Below, in pieces: positions 26,101-34,586 of a DNA stretch of 64,000 nucleotides. Position 1 is the stretch's first letter. Every line of letters begins with the position of its first letter. The notes under the pieces were generated by a model that saw only the letters and a program-made list of their open reading frames with translations, was not told where the DNA came from and did no database searches. The stretch covers positions 124,001-188,000 of the forward strand of contig DASQMX010000026.1 in assembly GCA_035645275.1 (NCBI GenBank), written 5' to 3'. Source of the stretch: Paranoxybacillus sp035645275 (GTDB lineage: Bacteria; Bacillota; Bacilli; Bacillales; Anoxybacillaceae). The position numbers and the translations under genes are program-made.

Positions 26101-27519
26101 TCATTCTTCCCATTCACCGTTCAGCGTTGGTAATTCAATTACTACAGTCGTTCCTTTTCCTTCTTCACTTTTGAAATGAAGTCTCCCTCTATGCAAATGA
26201 ATAATTTGCTTTACAATAGCAAGCCCTAATCCTGTTCCCCCTTCTGATCTCGTTCTTGCTTTATCCACCCTAAAAAATCGCTCTCCGAGAAATGGCAGTT
26301 TTTCTTTTGGAATTCCTTTACCCGTGTCGGAAATAATAAGCTGGCAATTACGCTCATTTATTTGTTCTAACTGGATATGGATGTTTCCGCCCATTGGCGT
26401 ATAGCGAATCGCATTATCGACAATGTTATGAATGACTTGCTCGATTCGATCATAATCCGCTTCAATAATAATCTCTGGATTTAATTCAGTCGTTAACGAA
26501 ATGTTTTTCTCCTGTAAAAACGGTTCATATTTTTCTAACGTATCCTCAATGACTTGTGAAAACACTAATGGAACTTTTTGTAGCGGATATGTTTCTCCTT
26601 CTAATTGCGCCAAATCAAGCAAATCGTGAACAAGCCGCTCCATTCGGCTCGCTTCCCGATGAATGAGCTTAACATATTTTTGTTCACTTTGTTTCGTTTG
26701 GACAATCCCCTCAAGTATTGCTTCGCTATAACCTTTTACATAGCTTAACGGCGTGCGGAGCTCATGCGATACGTTCGCTAAAAACTCTTTTTTCCGCATA
26801 TCTTCTTCAGCAATGGCTTTTGCCATAATGTTAAATGCTTTGGCAAGTCTACCGATTTCATCATTAGAACGAATTGGAATTTCCGTTTTATAATCGCCGT
26901 GCGCCATTTTATAAGCGACCGCTTCCATTTCCTTCAGTGGATTGGCAATACGGTCAGCCATCATTTTACCAGCAATAAGCAAAATAAAAACAAAGGCGAA
27001 AGCAATAGGAATCCAAATATAGGCCACTTCCGTAGTAATTTCTTGAATGCTTGCTAAAGGAATATATAAATAAAATACCCCTTCTAATCGTTGCTCGTCC
27101 AAAAGCGGCACCATCACCCCCATAATTTGTCGGCCGAACCTCTCTTCAAACCCGACTTTTGTAACCACTTCGCCTTTTAACAATTTTGCGCGGTCTTCTT
27201 CATTAATAAGCGAATCGTAACCAATGTCAAACGGCAAGCACGCGCTTAATTCACGGGGATTGCTGACTAACAAAATTTCTGCCGTTGATTTTTCGTTATA
27301 CCATTCTACTCGCCGGCGATATTCATTTGTGATTGGACCGCCATGATAATCGCTTGCTAAATTTTTCCCTTCTTCGATTAACGTTTTCTCTACATTATCT
27401 ACATACAACTTTTGATAAAAATAATGAGAGAGAAAATACGAAAAGGAAACGGTTAATATTACACCTACACTAATGGTGAACCAAATTTTTTGCACTAATG
27501 TCATCGACCATCGCTGCAT
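26101..27519 (-). CDS. HAMP-containing sensor histidine kinase
   Basis: 472 residues. A membrane helix at about 10-33, an extracytoplasmic sensor of about 130 residues, a second helix near 168-187, HAMP (MADRIANPLKEMEAVAYKM), HisKA (FLANVSHELRTPLSYVKGY), N-box DNAIRYT and G-box GTGLGLAIVKQI. GAGGTG six bases before the ATG sets the start, three bases after the response regulator stop. It forms a two-component pair with that regulator, and both follow a surface lipoprotein gene, so envelope stress or a surface signal is plausible. Confidence 0.94.
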   Translation of the reverse strand: MQRWSMTLVQKIWFTISVGVILTVSFSYFLSHYFYQKLYVDNVEKTLIEEGKNLASDYHGGPITNEYRRRVEWYNEKSTAEILLVSNPRELSACLPFDIGYDSLINEEDRAKLLKGEVVTKVGFEERFGRQIMGVMVPLLDEQRLEGVFYLYIPLASIQEITTEVAYIWIPIAFAFVFILLIAGKMMADRIANPLKEMEAVAYKMAHGDYKTEIPIRSNDEIGRLAKAFNIMAKAIAEEDMRKKEFLANVSHELRTPLSYVKGYSEAILEGIVQTKQSEQKYVKLIHREASRMERLVHDLLDLAQLEGETYPLQKVPLVFSQVIEDTLEKYEPFLQEKNISLTTELNPEIIIEADYDRIEQVIHNIVDNAIRYTPMGGNIHIQLEQINERNCQLIISDTGKGIPKEKLPFLGERFFRVDKARTRSEGGTGLGLAIVKQIIHLHRGRLHFKSEEGKGTTVVIELPTLNGEWEE

Positions 27520-27522
27520 TTT

Positions 27523-28203
27523 TTACACCTCAAACTTATAACCAATCCCCCATACGGTTTTAATGAAACGGCCATATTCCTTTAACTTCAGCCGCAACGT
27601 TTTTATATGGGTGTCGACCGTTCTTGCATTGCCGGTATAATCGTATCCCCATATGCGCATCAATAAGTCTTCACGGCTAAATGCTTGTCCTCTATGCTGT
27701 GCAAGAAACAACAGCAAGTCAAACTCTTTCAGCGTCAACACAACTTCTTTTCCTTCCACCACCACTTTTCTTCCTTTTTCATCAATTTGCATCGCTCCGA
27801 AAGAGAGAAGTCCGTCTGCCTTATGCTCATTGTGATACGTTGATCTTCGAATCACCGCTTCAATGCGCGCGACTAGTTCACCAGGGCTGAACGGTTTGAC
27901 AACATAATCATCTCCTCCTAGTTTTAATCCTTTTACTTTATCCCACTCATCTCCTCTTGCGGTTAAAAAAATAATCGGTACATCGGATAAAGCTCTAATG
28001 CGTTCGCATAAAGCAAATCCATCGATATTTGGCATCATAATGTCGAGCAATATTAAATCGACTTTCGTTTGTTTCACCAGCTCTAGCGCCTCTTCCCCGT
28101 TTTCTGCCTGTAAACATTCAAATCCGGAGTTCTCTAAATACATACATACTAAAAAACGCATATCTTCTTCATCATCCACAATAAGCACTCTTTTTTTATT
28201 CAA
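27523..28203 (-). CDS. OmpR/PhoB-family response regulator
   Basis: 226 residues. Receiver domain: VLIVDDEEDMRF, phospho-acceptor in DLILLDIMMPN, conserved DYVVKPFSPGEL. The C-terminal winged helix includes LTLKEFDLLLFLAQHRGQAFSREDLL, YDYTGNARTVDTHIKTLR and GIGYKFEV. It pairs with the kinase downstream. The ATG overlaps the end of the lipoprotein gene by eight bases, so all three are one operon. Confidence 0.95.
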   Translation of the reverse strand: MNKKRVLIVDDEEDMRFLVCMYLENSGFECLQAENGEEALELVKQTKVDLILLDIMMPNIDGFALCERIRALSDVPIIFLTARGDEWDKVKGLKLGGDDYVVKPFSPGELVARIEAVIRRSTYHNEHKADGLLSFGAMQIDEKGRKVVVEGKEVVLTLKEFDLLLFLAQHRGQAFSREDLLMRIWGYDYTGNARTVDTHIKTLRLKLKEYGRFIKTVWGIGYKFEV

Positions 28204-29176
28204 GCGAATGTCCCTCCCTGATAATTAACTGAAACGGTCCGTTGCCACTTGAAAACTTGTCGATAATTTTTAAATGTTGCTGGTCAACTTTGTAAATTTC
28301 ATTACTATCATAGCTCGCAATGTATAACTCCTGCTCACCTGCTGCCATAGCAAACGGATTTGAGCCAACTTGAAGCGAACCTGTTTCTTGAAGATGTTCA
28401 TTATACTTTCTAATCATGCTTGTACCATGGCTGAGTGCAAATATTCCATGTTTTGTTTCAATAAAATAAATCGGCATTTTCGGAGCATGAATCCTTTCTA
28501 ACAACTTACCTGTCTCTAATGAATAAACGTGGATATTGGATTGAATTTCCTCTCCACTTCCATGTCCGCCGATCCATAGTTGTTTTTGCTCTTCGCGAAT
28601 GAGTCCACCTGCAGACGCTTTTGGAATGTTGATTTTTTCAATCACTTGTTTTTTTTGAACATCAATCACGCTGAGAAATGGTTCGGTAAAATGAACCGCA
28701 TATATCTTTGTTCCACTGTTGTTTTGCAAAAGGGTAAGCGGCTTTTTGCCCACTTCTACAGTACCCAGTTCTTTTCCTCTAGTAGAAAAAATTCTGACAG
28801 CATTTTTATGTTGATCAGCAAAAAATAGATGTTTACCGTCGTTAGATACGATCGCGTTCACAATCCCTTTGCCCGTCTTCCATTCTCGTTCTAACGTTCC
28901 TTCTGCCAAATTGTATAGCTGCACCGTTTCTAATTCATTACCATATAACAAAAGTGTCTTTCCACCCGGAAGCAAACTAGCTCCTTTTATCGGCTGTTCC
29001 ATTTTCCACTCTGTAAAAACTTTGTTATTTTCCAAATCAAAAAATGTTAGACTACCATCTTTAATATTCACACTAATAAGTGTTTTCATCTCTAACGGTA
29101 TCGGTGTAAACGTCTTTGTATGACATCCCGCTAAAATCCCGAGACCAATCATCATAAGTAAAACATATTTTTTCAT
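28196..29176 (-). CDS. YncE-like beta-propeller lipoprotein
   Basis: 326 residues. A lipoprotein signal (MKKYVLLMMIGLGILAGC) with the lipobox LAGC at residues 15-18. The rest is made of repeating propeller blades such as LLPGGKTLLLYGNELETVQLYNL, VSNDGKHLFFADQHKNAVRIF and NSGTKIYAVHF. AAAGGAG seven bases before the ATG fixes the start. It leads the two-component operon and may act as an extracytoplasmic accessory to the kinase; this is inferred from position. Confidence 0.85.
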   Translation of the reverse strand: MKKYVLLMMIGLGILAGCHTKTFTPIPLEMKTLISVNIKDGSLTFFDLENNKVFTEWKMEQPIKGASLLPGGKTLLLYGNELETVQLYNLAEGTLEREWKTGKGIVNAIVSNDGKHLFFADQHKNAVRIFSTRGKELGTVEVGKKPLTLLQNNSGTKIYAVHFTEPFLSVIDVQKKQVIEKINIPKASAGGLIREEQKQLWIGGHGSGEEIQSNIHVYSLETGKLLERIHAPKMPIYFIETKHGIFALSHGTSMIRKYNEHLQETGSLQVGSNPFAMAAGEQELYIASYDSNEIYKVDQQHLKIIDKFSSGNGPFQLIIREGHSLE

Positions 29177-29282
29177 CTTATCTCTCCTTTTAGAGGGCAG
29201 ATGTTCATATAGTTGTCATTATACGCAATAATTGTGAGAAATTTGTGAAGGATTTCGCACGTTTTATCGAATATAAACCAAC

Positions 29283-29307
29283 AAAAAATCCCTCAACGAT
29301 TGAGGGA
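29283..29307 (-). terminator. Intrinsic terminator
   Basis: TCCCTCAA / TTGAGGGA with a three-base loop followed by TTTTTTG on the minus strand. It is placed just after the tiny ORF at 29328-29378. Confidence 0.85.
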
Positions 29308-29327
29308 AATGATTTATCGTATATAAG

Positions 29328-29378
29328 TTATTCTGGCGGCAGCGGCTTCCCTAATAAGCTAAATTGAATAATCGTCAT
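29328..29378 (-). CDS. Possible 16-residue micro-ORF
   Basis: ATG 29378 has AGAGG nearby upstream and encodes MTIIQFSLLGKPLPPE-stop, ending 21 bases before a strong terminator. It lies between the nuclease gene and the lipoprotein operon. This could be a signalling peptide, the tail of a lost gene, or chance. Confidence 0.3.
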   Translation of the reverse strand: MTIIQFSLLGKPLPPE

Positions 29379-29432
29379 AAGCCTCTTTTATCTTAAACTC
29401 TCCCTTCTAAACAAAGTGAAAGTAGGAGTAGT

Positions 29433-30119
29433 TCAATGAACATAAGCAGGGCGAAATCCCGCCTCTTTCGCTTCTTTTTCTGTGCAAAACATCATTTCTG
29501 CTTTTGTCACGTTATATTGCGGACTGTTTGGCAAATGATAAATTTTTTCCCCATCTTTGCGAATATTTCCTTTAATCGTTGGCTTATCGCACTGTTGCTC
29601 ATCTACTGCGCGCTCGTTAAATCCATGTTCAGTCGCATAATTTTCTAAAGACCAAATACGAAGTTCTTTTTTACGGGCTTCTTCTTGTATAGCACGAAAT
29701 TCATCGACATATTTAGTATTTGGTTCAAACACATATGCCACACGAGCATATCCTTGTTCAAGAAGCAGTTCGTTTACCATCTTTCCATTAACCCACACAT
29801 ACGCCAGCAATCGGCCATATTTATCACGTTCACGAACATCAAGCTCCAACTCTACCTCTGTTCCTTTCGGCAATAGTTTCTTTACATAATGACTAGCTTC
29901 CACCCCAAATGGCTGCACCGGCTTTGTCGGGTGGACAGATTCAGGGGTATCAATTAATAAAAGACGTACAGTTTCTTTTTTACCATTGACTTCTACTTTT
30001 AACGTATCCCCGTCAATCACTTCAAGCACAACAGCGGGAATTTTAGATGAAGCCTGCTGGCAGCCGAATAAAGCTAAGATAAAAATGAATGCTACAAATA
30101 GTTTTTTATAAACAGACAC
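29433..30119 (-). CDS. yncB: Secreted thermonuclease (SNase family) lipoprotein
   Basis: 228 residues. The lipobox is ALFGC after a basic start VSVYKKLF. The staphylococcal nuclease core has EVIDGDTLKVEV, VRLLLIDTPES (Ca-binding Asp and catalytic Arg region), RDKYGRLLAYVWV and ELLLEQGYARV. It cleaves DNA and RNA outside the cell. The start is GTG 30119 with AAAGGAG nine bases before; a longer frame would place non-signal residues in front. The symbol follows the B. subtilis homologue and is moderately certain. Confidence 0.88.
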   Translation of the reverse strand: MSVYKKLFVAFIFILALFGCQQASSKIPAVVLEVIDGDTLKVEVNGKKETVRLLLIDTPESVHPTKPVQPFGVEASHYVKKLLPKGTEVELELDVRERDKYGRLLAYVWVNGKMVNELLLEQGYARVAYVFEPNTKYVDEFRAIQEEARKKELRIWSLENYATEHGFNERAVDEQQCDKPTIKGNIRKDGEKIYHLPNSPQYNVTKAEMMFCTEKEAKEAGFRPAYVH

Positions 30120-30398
30120 CTTTTCCCTCTCCTTTGAATCTTTACAATGTCGCAATTTGATTATAGACTGTGGAGCTATAAAAAACAAAAAGCTTGTTAA
30201 TAAATTATTTGAATAAATAATTTTGTTTCAACAAAAGTTATTATAAAAAATTATTTTGAATCCATTTATTAAACGTAAAAATTTATTTATATTTTCTGAC
30301 TTATTTTAAAATTATATATTTATATAACTTTATTGACTTTATAATATTATGTAAATTAAAATCTCTCATAGTTTTATTTTTGATAAGGAGGCAACAAA

Positions 30399-31781
30399 AT
30401 GGGAGCTTTGGCAGACATTCAGTCTACGAAACACCAAGAGCCGAAAAAGAAACATCCTCCCGGTCTTTATTTATTGTTCTTTACAGAAATGTGGGAGCGT
30501 TTCAGCTATTATGGAATGAGAGCCATTTTAGTTCTGTATTTAACTACAGCTTTAGTAAGCGGTGGTTTAGGGTTTGAAGAAAGTGTCGCCATGAGTATTT
30601 ATGGTACTTTCACAATGTTTGTTTACTTCACACCTATTATCGGCGGATACCTTTCTGACCGATTTTTAGGTAGAAGATTAGCCATTACCATCGGTGGTAT
30701 TACGATGGCTCTTGGTAACTTTGCTTTATTTGCCCTACATTCAAAAATGGGACTATATATCGGTCTTGCTTTACTTATTATCGGTAACGGTTTCTTTAAA
30801 CCAAATATTTCAACGCTTGTCGGAGAACTTTATGAAGAAAATGATAAGCGCAGAGACGCAGCATTCACGATTTTCTACATGGGAATTAATATCGGTGCAT
30901 TCTTTGCGCCACTTGTTGTCGGTTATTTAGCCGAAGACTTTTTCAAAACAACTGTGAACGGTGTTGTCCAATACGGCTTTAAATATGGATTCCTTGTTGC
31001 ATCGATCGGTATGATTATTGGGCAATTAATTTTCAATCTATTCGGAAATCGCTATTTAGGCGAAATTGGTAAAAAGCCTGTTGGCAAAGTGGAAAAAACA
31101 AACCATAATACTAAACAACCTCTTACAAAAAAAGAGAAACAACGCACAGCTGTTATTTTAATTTTAGCTTGCTTTGTCGTATTCTTCTGGGCTGGCTTTG
31201 AACAAGCGGGAAGTTCTTTAACACTGTACACCGATAAATTTGTTGACAAATCCATTGGTGGTTGGACAATTCCAACATCATGGTTCCAATCATTAAACCC
31301 TTTGTTTATTGTTATTTTAGCTCCAATTCTTTCAGCATTATGGGTAAAACTTTCTAATACAGAACGCGGAGACTTGTCCATTCCGACAAAAATGGCTCTT
31401 GGTATGATTTTACTCGGTTTAGGGTTTTTAGTATTAGTTCCAGCTGTCATGCAGACAGGCAGCAATGAAGACCAAGTAGTAGAAAAAGCACACGTCATGT
31501 TTATCGTGTTAACATACTTCATGCATACACTTGGTGAATTATGCTTATCACCTGTCGGCTTGTCAATGGTAAGTAAACTTGCTCCTATTCGTTTAGCTTC
31601 GCTATTAATGGGAGTTTGGTTAGCAGGAACAGGTGTAGCAAATAAATTAGCTGGTGTGCTCGCTGCATATACGGTTTCATTAGGTTATTTACAAATTTTC
31701 AGCTTAATTGGTGCCGTTACAATCGGATTAGGTTTCATCTTACTTCTCATTTCGAGAAAATTAGTAAAGATGATGGAATAA
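30399..31781 (+). CDS. dtpT: POT-family proton-coupled oligopeptide transporter
   Basis: 460 residues with about 12-14 membrane helices. POT signatures: FTEMWERFSYYGMRAILVLYL (ExxER-like) near residue 28, GGYLSDRFLGRR, and the second motif FYMGINIGAFFAPLVVGYLAE. It imports di- and tripeptides with protons (B. subtilis YclF/DtpT type). AAGGAGG precedes the ATG. A simple terminator follows. The 200 bp upstream are very AT-rich and hold the promoter. Confidence 0.93.
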   Translation: MGALADIQSTKHQEPKKKHPPGLYLLFFTEMWERFSYYGMRAILVLYLTTALVSGGLGFEESVAMSIYGTFTMFVYFTPIIGGYLSDRFLGRRLAITIGGITMALGNFALFALHSKMGLYIGLALLIIGNGFFKPNISTLVGELYEENDKRRDAAFTIFYMGINIGAFFAPLVVGYLAEDFFKTTVNGVVQYGFKYGFLVASIGMIIGQLIFNLFGNRYLGEIGKKPVGKVEKTNHNTKQPLTKKEKQRTAVILILACFVVFFWAGFEQAGSSLTLYTDKFVDKSIGGWTIPTSWFQSLNPLFIVILAPILSALWVKLSNTERGDLSIPTKMALGMILLGLGFLVLVPAVMQTGSNEDQVVEKAHVMFIVLTYFMHTLGELCLSPVGLSMVSKLAPIRLASLLMGVWLAGTGVANKLAGVLAAYTVSLGYLQIFSLIGAVTIGLGFILLLISRKLVKMME

Positions 31782-31787
31782 ATCAAA

Positions 31788-31830
31788 GAGGGTGCCCAAA
31801 CGTTACATGTTTGGGACACCCTCTTTTTTA
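31788..31830. terminator. Terminator after the peptide transporter
   Basis: GAGGGTGCCCAAAC / GTTTGGGACACCCTC type stem (about 14 bp with one mismatch) followed by TTTTTT. It could also serve the tiny minus-strand ORF beside it. Confidence 0.9.
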
Positions 31831-31875
31831 TTACTCGTTTTTCCTAAATTTTTTTTGACGAATCCACGTAAACAT
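31831..31875 (-). CDS. Possible 14-residue basic micro-ORF
   Basis: AAGGAG six bases before ATG 31875; product MFTWIRQKKFRKNE-stop ending at the edge of the terminator. The ribosome site is strong and the terminator follows immediately, but the length makes chance likely. Otherwise 31882-32043 shows nothing convincing. Confidence 0.3.
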   Translation of the reverse strand: MFTWIRQKKFRKNE

Positions 31876-32043
31876 GGTGTTCTCCTTCTTCACTTATCTG
31901 ATAAAAACTTTGCGTTTGTTATCATCCCCATCTAAAGGTAGGATCATGTACTTTTTACTTATCTATCCATTTTTACTCATTAATTTACAATTTTAAAACT
32001 CTCCGGGATGTGCACAATAGTTTTCGGAAGGTGGTGAGAAAGC

Positions 32044-32229
32044 ATGAAGGCAACAGGAACACATGAAACATTAGAGCTTCATGAACTTTTATCATTTAAA
32101 AATGTATGTTTGACAAAAACAGCGGCTATGCAAGGGTTAGTTACAGACCCCGAACTAAAGTCATTAATGCAGCAGGATATTCAAAAAACGCAACAACATA
32201 TTCGTGACTTACAAAATTTATTATCTTAA
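32044..32229 (+). CDS. Small coat-F-like protein, YraG-like
   Basis: 61 residues: LELHELLSFKNVCLTKTAAMQGLVTDPELKSLMQQDIQKTQQHI resembles the short first partner of spore coat CotF-like gene pairs. AAGGTGGTGAG before the ATG. It sits 16 bases before the ferritin-like coat-F gene and is surely co-transcribed with it. Expected in the spore coat; not proven. Confidence 0.7.
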   Translation: MKATGTHETLELHELLSFKNVCLTKTAAMQGLVTDPELKSLMQQDIQKTQQHIRDLQNLLS

Positions 32230-32245
32230 AGAGGTGATTCCCATC

Positions 32246-32536
32246 ATGCAAAACACAGCGACGTTAGGAACATTAAATGACCAAATGATTGCAACAGACT
32301 TTTTAATTGCTGCAAAAAACGGCATTAAAAGCTATGCGATGGCGATTACGGAGGCATCAACGCCTGAAGTCCGCGATACACTAAAACAACATTTAAATGA
32401 CGCGATTCAACTGCATGAGCAAATAAGCCAATATATGGTGAATAAAGGGTATTATCATCCAGCAAACGTTCAGGAACAACTTCGTGTTGATATGCAAGCG
32501 GCACAAATGGCTTTGAAGGCAGGAACTCTTCAGTAA
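32246..32536 (+). CDS. Spore coat protein F (CotF)-like
   Basis: 96 residues, all helical: LNDQMIATDFLIAAKNGIKSYAMAITEASTPEVRDTLKQHLNDAIQLHEQISQYMVNKGYYHP. This is the coat-F domain, with YraF and CotF as relatives. GAGGTGAT stands seven bases before ATG 32246, so the longer frame from 32204 is not used. It forms a pair with the preceding small gene; a terminator follows. Confidence 0.85.
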   Translation: MQNTATLGTLNDQMIATDFLIAAKNGIKSYAMAITEASTPEVRDTLKQHLNDAIQLHEQISQYMVNKGYYHPANVQEQLRVDMQAAQMALKAGTLQ

Positions 32537-32582
32537 GCGCGTATCAAACATTCACTCTCCCAAAATGATTTCTTTATTATTA

Positions 32583-32606
32583 AGGCACCGTTTACGGTGT
32601 CTTTTT
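32583..32606 (+). terminator. Terminator after coat-F pair
   Basis: GGCACCG-TTTA-CGGTGTC followed by TTTTTT. Confidence 0.85.
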
Positions 32607-32675
32607 TGTACATAATTAGTATTTACTTATAATTCACTTCATGTTTTCGCACTCTAAAGATAGAGGTGAGAAAAG

Positions 32676-34052
32676 ATGAAAATAAAGTCGCTTATTGTTT
32701 TCGCTGGAGTAATCATGCTTATTTTTGGGATGTTAAGTGTCCTCCCTATTTATGAAAAGAAAAGTGTAGATAACAGCCGAAATGTTCAGCAATTAAAGAC
32801 AGTACCTGCTCCGTATTTATCACAAACGAAAACAAATGCAACAATGATTACACTTGACAGTATCGCCAGTGGCAAGGAACTGAAAGCAAGACTAAACAAC
32901 CATTCCGCGATTAAAATCATTCAGCATAATGAGAAAAATCAAAGTCATTATTACAAAAAACAGGTGACGGTCAAGTTTCAAAAAATCCCCACAAAACGAG
33001 AGCTCACCAAGATGGAAAAAGACATTGATGGGCAAATCATGAAACAAATGAATCATATTTTTGTGTTTGAATCAAAAAGCAAAACAGCAGATGAGCTAAA
33101 AGACTATTTTAACAATATCCAGCATATCGAGTATGCCGAGCCGAATTATATCTATTTGCAAAATGAAGTTCCGAACGACTTATTGTATTTGCGATATCAA
33201 TGGAATTTACCGGCGATTCAAACAGAGGAAGGCTGGCGGCTTTCTCAAGGTAACAAAAATGTTATCATTGCGGTCATTGACAGCGGAGTTGATTTAGATC
33301 ATCCTGACTTAGTACATCGCTTAAAAAAAGGATACAACGTGTTGGCAGACAATGCTCTTCCTGAAGATGATAATGGTCATGGAGCACACGTTGCAGGGAT
33401 TATTGCCTCTGAGACAAACAATCGTGAAGGAGTGGCCGGCATTACATGGTTCAATCAAATTATGCCGATTAAGGCACTCAATTCAGAAGGATACGGCTCA
33501 TCTTTTGATGTAGCGAAAGGGATTATATGGGCGGTTGATCATGGCGCACACATCATTAACTTAAGCTTAGGAAATTATCAACCATCTGAACTTTTGCAGG
33601 AAGCAGTCCGTTACGCATATGAACAAGGCGTGGTAATCATTGCGGCATCAGGAAATGATAATTCATCACAACCGAGCTATCCCGCAGCATACCCTGAAGT
33701 ACTTAGCGTCGGGGCGATCAATCCGGATGGTTCACGAGCAGAGTTTTCTAATTATGGGAATTACCTAGATGTTGTCGCACCCGGCACAGGTATTCCAAGC
33801 ACTTTTGTCCATCATCGCTATGCCGCTCTTTCCGGCACATCGATGGCTGCACCGCATGTATCTGCTTTAGCAGGGCTTATTCTCTCATTAAATCCGGAGC
33901 TAAGCAACATTGAAGTAATGAACATTATTAATCGTTCTACTGTTGATTTAGGTACTCCTGGAAATGATCCATTTTTCGGAAACGGTTTGATTAATATTTA
34001 CCATGCCATGCAACTCGCCAATAAAAGAATCGAGACAACAAAATCTCAATAG
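32676..34052 (+). CDS. Subtilisin-like serine protease (S8 family)
   Basis: 458 residues. A signal peptide or anchor (MKIKSLIVFAGVIMLIFGML) and an inhibitor-like propeptide (VTVKFQKIPTKRELTKMEK...HIEYAEPNY) precede the catalytic domain. Triad: Asp in IAVIDSGVDLDHPDL, His in NGHGAHVAGII, Ser in SGTSMAAPHVSALAGL; oxyanion Asn in AASGNDN. It should be exported and self-processed. GAGGTGAG precedes the ATG. It ends near repeat R4, which takes the place of a terminator. Confidence 0.93.
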   Translation: MKIKSLIVFAGVIMLIFGMLSVLPIYEKKSVDNSRNVQQLKTVPAPYLSQTKTNATMITLDSIASGKELKARLNNHSAIKIIQHNEKNQSHYYKKQVTVKFQKIPTKRELTKMEKDIDGQIMKQMNHIFVFESKSKTADELKDYFNNIQHIEYAEPNYIYLQNEVPNDLLYLRYQWNLPAIQTEEGWRLSQGNKNVIIAVIDSGVDLDHPDLVHRLKKGYNVLADNALPEDDNGHGAHVAGIIASETNNREGVAGITWFNQIMPIKALNSEGYGSSFDVAKGIIWAVDHGAHIINLSLGNYQPSELLQEAVRYAYEQGVVIIAASGNDNSSQPSYPAAYPEVLSVGAINPDGSRAEFSNYGNYLDVVAPGTGIPSTFVHHRYAALSGTSMAAPHVSALAGLILSLNPELSNIEVMNIINRSTVDLGTPGNDPFFGNGLINIYHAMQLANKRIETTKSQ

Positions 34053-34057
34053 AAAAC

Positions 34058-34164
34058 TGGGGCAAAGCGTCAGACCCCACACCACAATATATAAGACATA
34101 ACATTGGGTAAATGAACGATATTGTGAAATGCACGTGAGATCAGACACTTAATAGGGCAACCCC
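34058..34164. repeat. Terminator-nested palindromic repeat, copy R4
   Basis: Reverse orientation relative to R3: GTCAGACCCCACACCACAATATATAA...ATATTGTGAAATGCACGTGAGATCAGACAC in pieces. The outer arms are degraded (GGGGC and GGGCAACCCC), so terminator strength is doubtful. It lies 6 bases after the protease stop. Confidence 0.88.
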
Positions 34165-34222
34165 CTGCATAAATTTTTACTTAATACGCGTTTCATAATT
34201 TCATAAATTGAAAAATAATATA

Positions 34223-34251
34223 TTGAAATAAATTCGCTTATCTTTTATAAT
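34223..34251 (+). promoter_or_regulatory. Promoter of the lysine riboswitch-lysP transcript
   Basis: TTGAAA (34223-34228), a 17-base spacer and TATAAT (34246-34251): a near-perfect sigma-A promoter about 45 bases before the aptamer. Confidence 0.8.
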
Positions 34252-34298
34252 ATGACCGTGATTACCTAAAAACTGAATAATCGCTATCCTATTCAACC

Positions 34299-34486
34299 GA
34301 TGGGGTAGAGGTTGCGACTTTTATCAGTAAAGCGGACGAGACGCAGAGAACGTTGACGACTCCGCTTGAAAGGAAAAGTCGCCGAAGTTTCCACACTTTC
34401 TCTGGGTGGGGAAGCTGGGGCTGTTGCCGAATAGGGACAGCACTGTCACGTTTGTTGTAAAGCAAACGTGGTGCGCTATCTTTTCG
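34299..34486 (+). ncRNA. Lysine riboswitch (L box)
   Basis: The sequence follows the L-box plan: GGTAGAGGTTGCGAC, later GAAAGGAAAAGTCGCCGAAG, CTGGGTGGGGAAGCTGGGGCTG, GCCGAATAGGGACAG and a closing GTGGTGCGCTATC that pairs with the opening GGTAG. A terminator at 34516-34545 forms the expression platform. Lysine binding should stop transcription of the permease downstream. Confidence 0.93.
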
Positions 34487-34515
34487 GAAGGTTTGATGCG
34501 GGTAATGTACATATT

Positions 34516-34545
34516 GCCGTCGAATCACCTTCGACGGCTTTTTTT
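34516..34545 (+). terminator. Riboswitch-controlled terminator before lysP
   Basis: GCCGTCGAA / TTCGACGGC with a five-base loop and a run of seven T. Confidence 0.92.
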
Positions 34546-34586
34546 ATTACCCACTCCTTCCAAATATTTTATAAGGAGTGATCATA

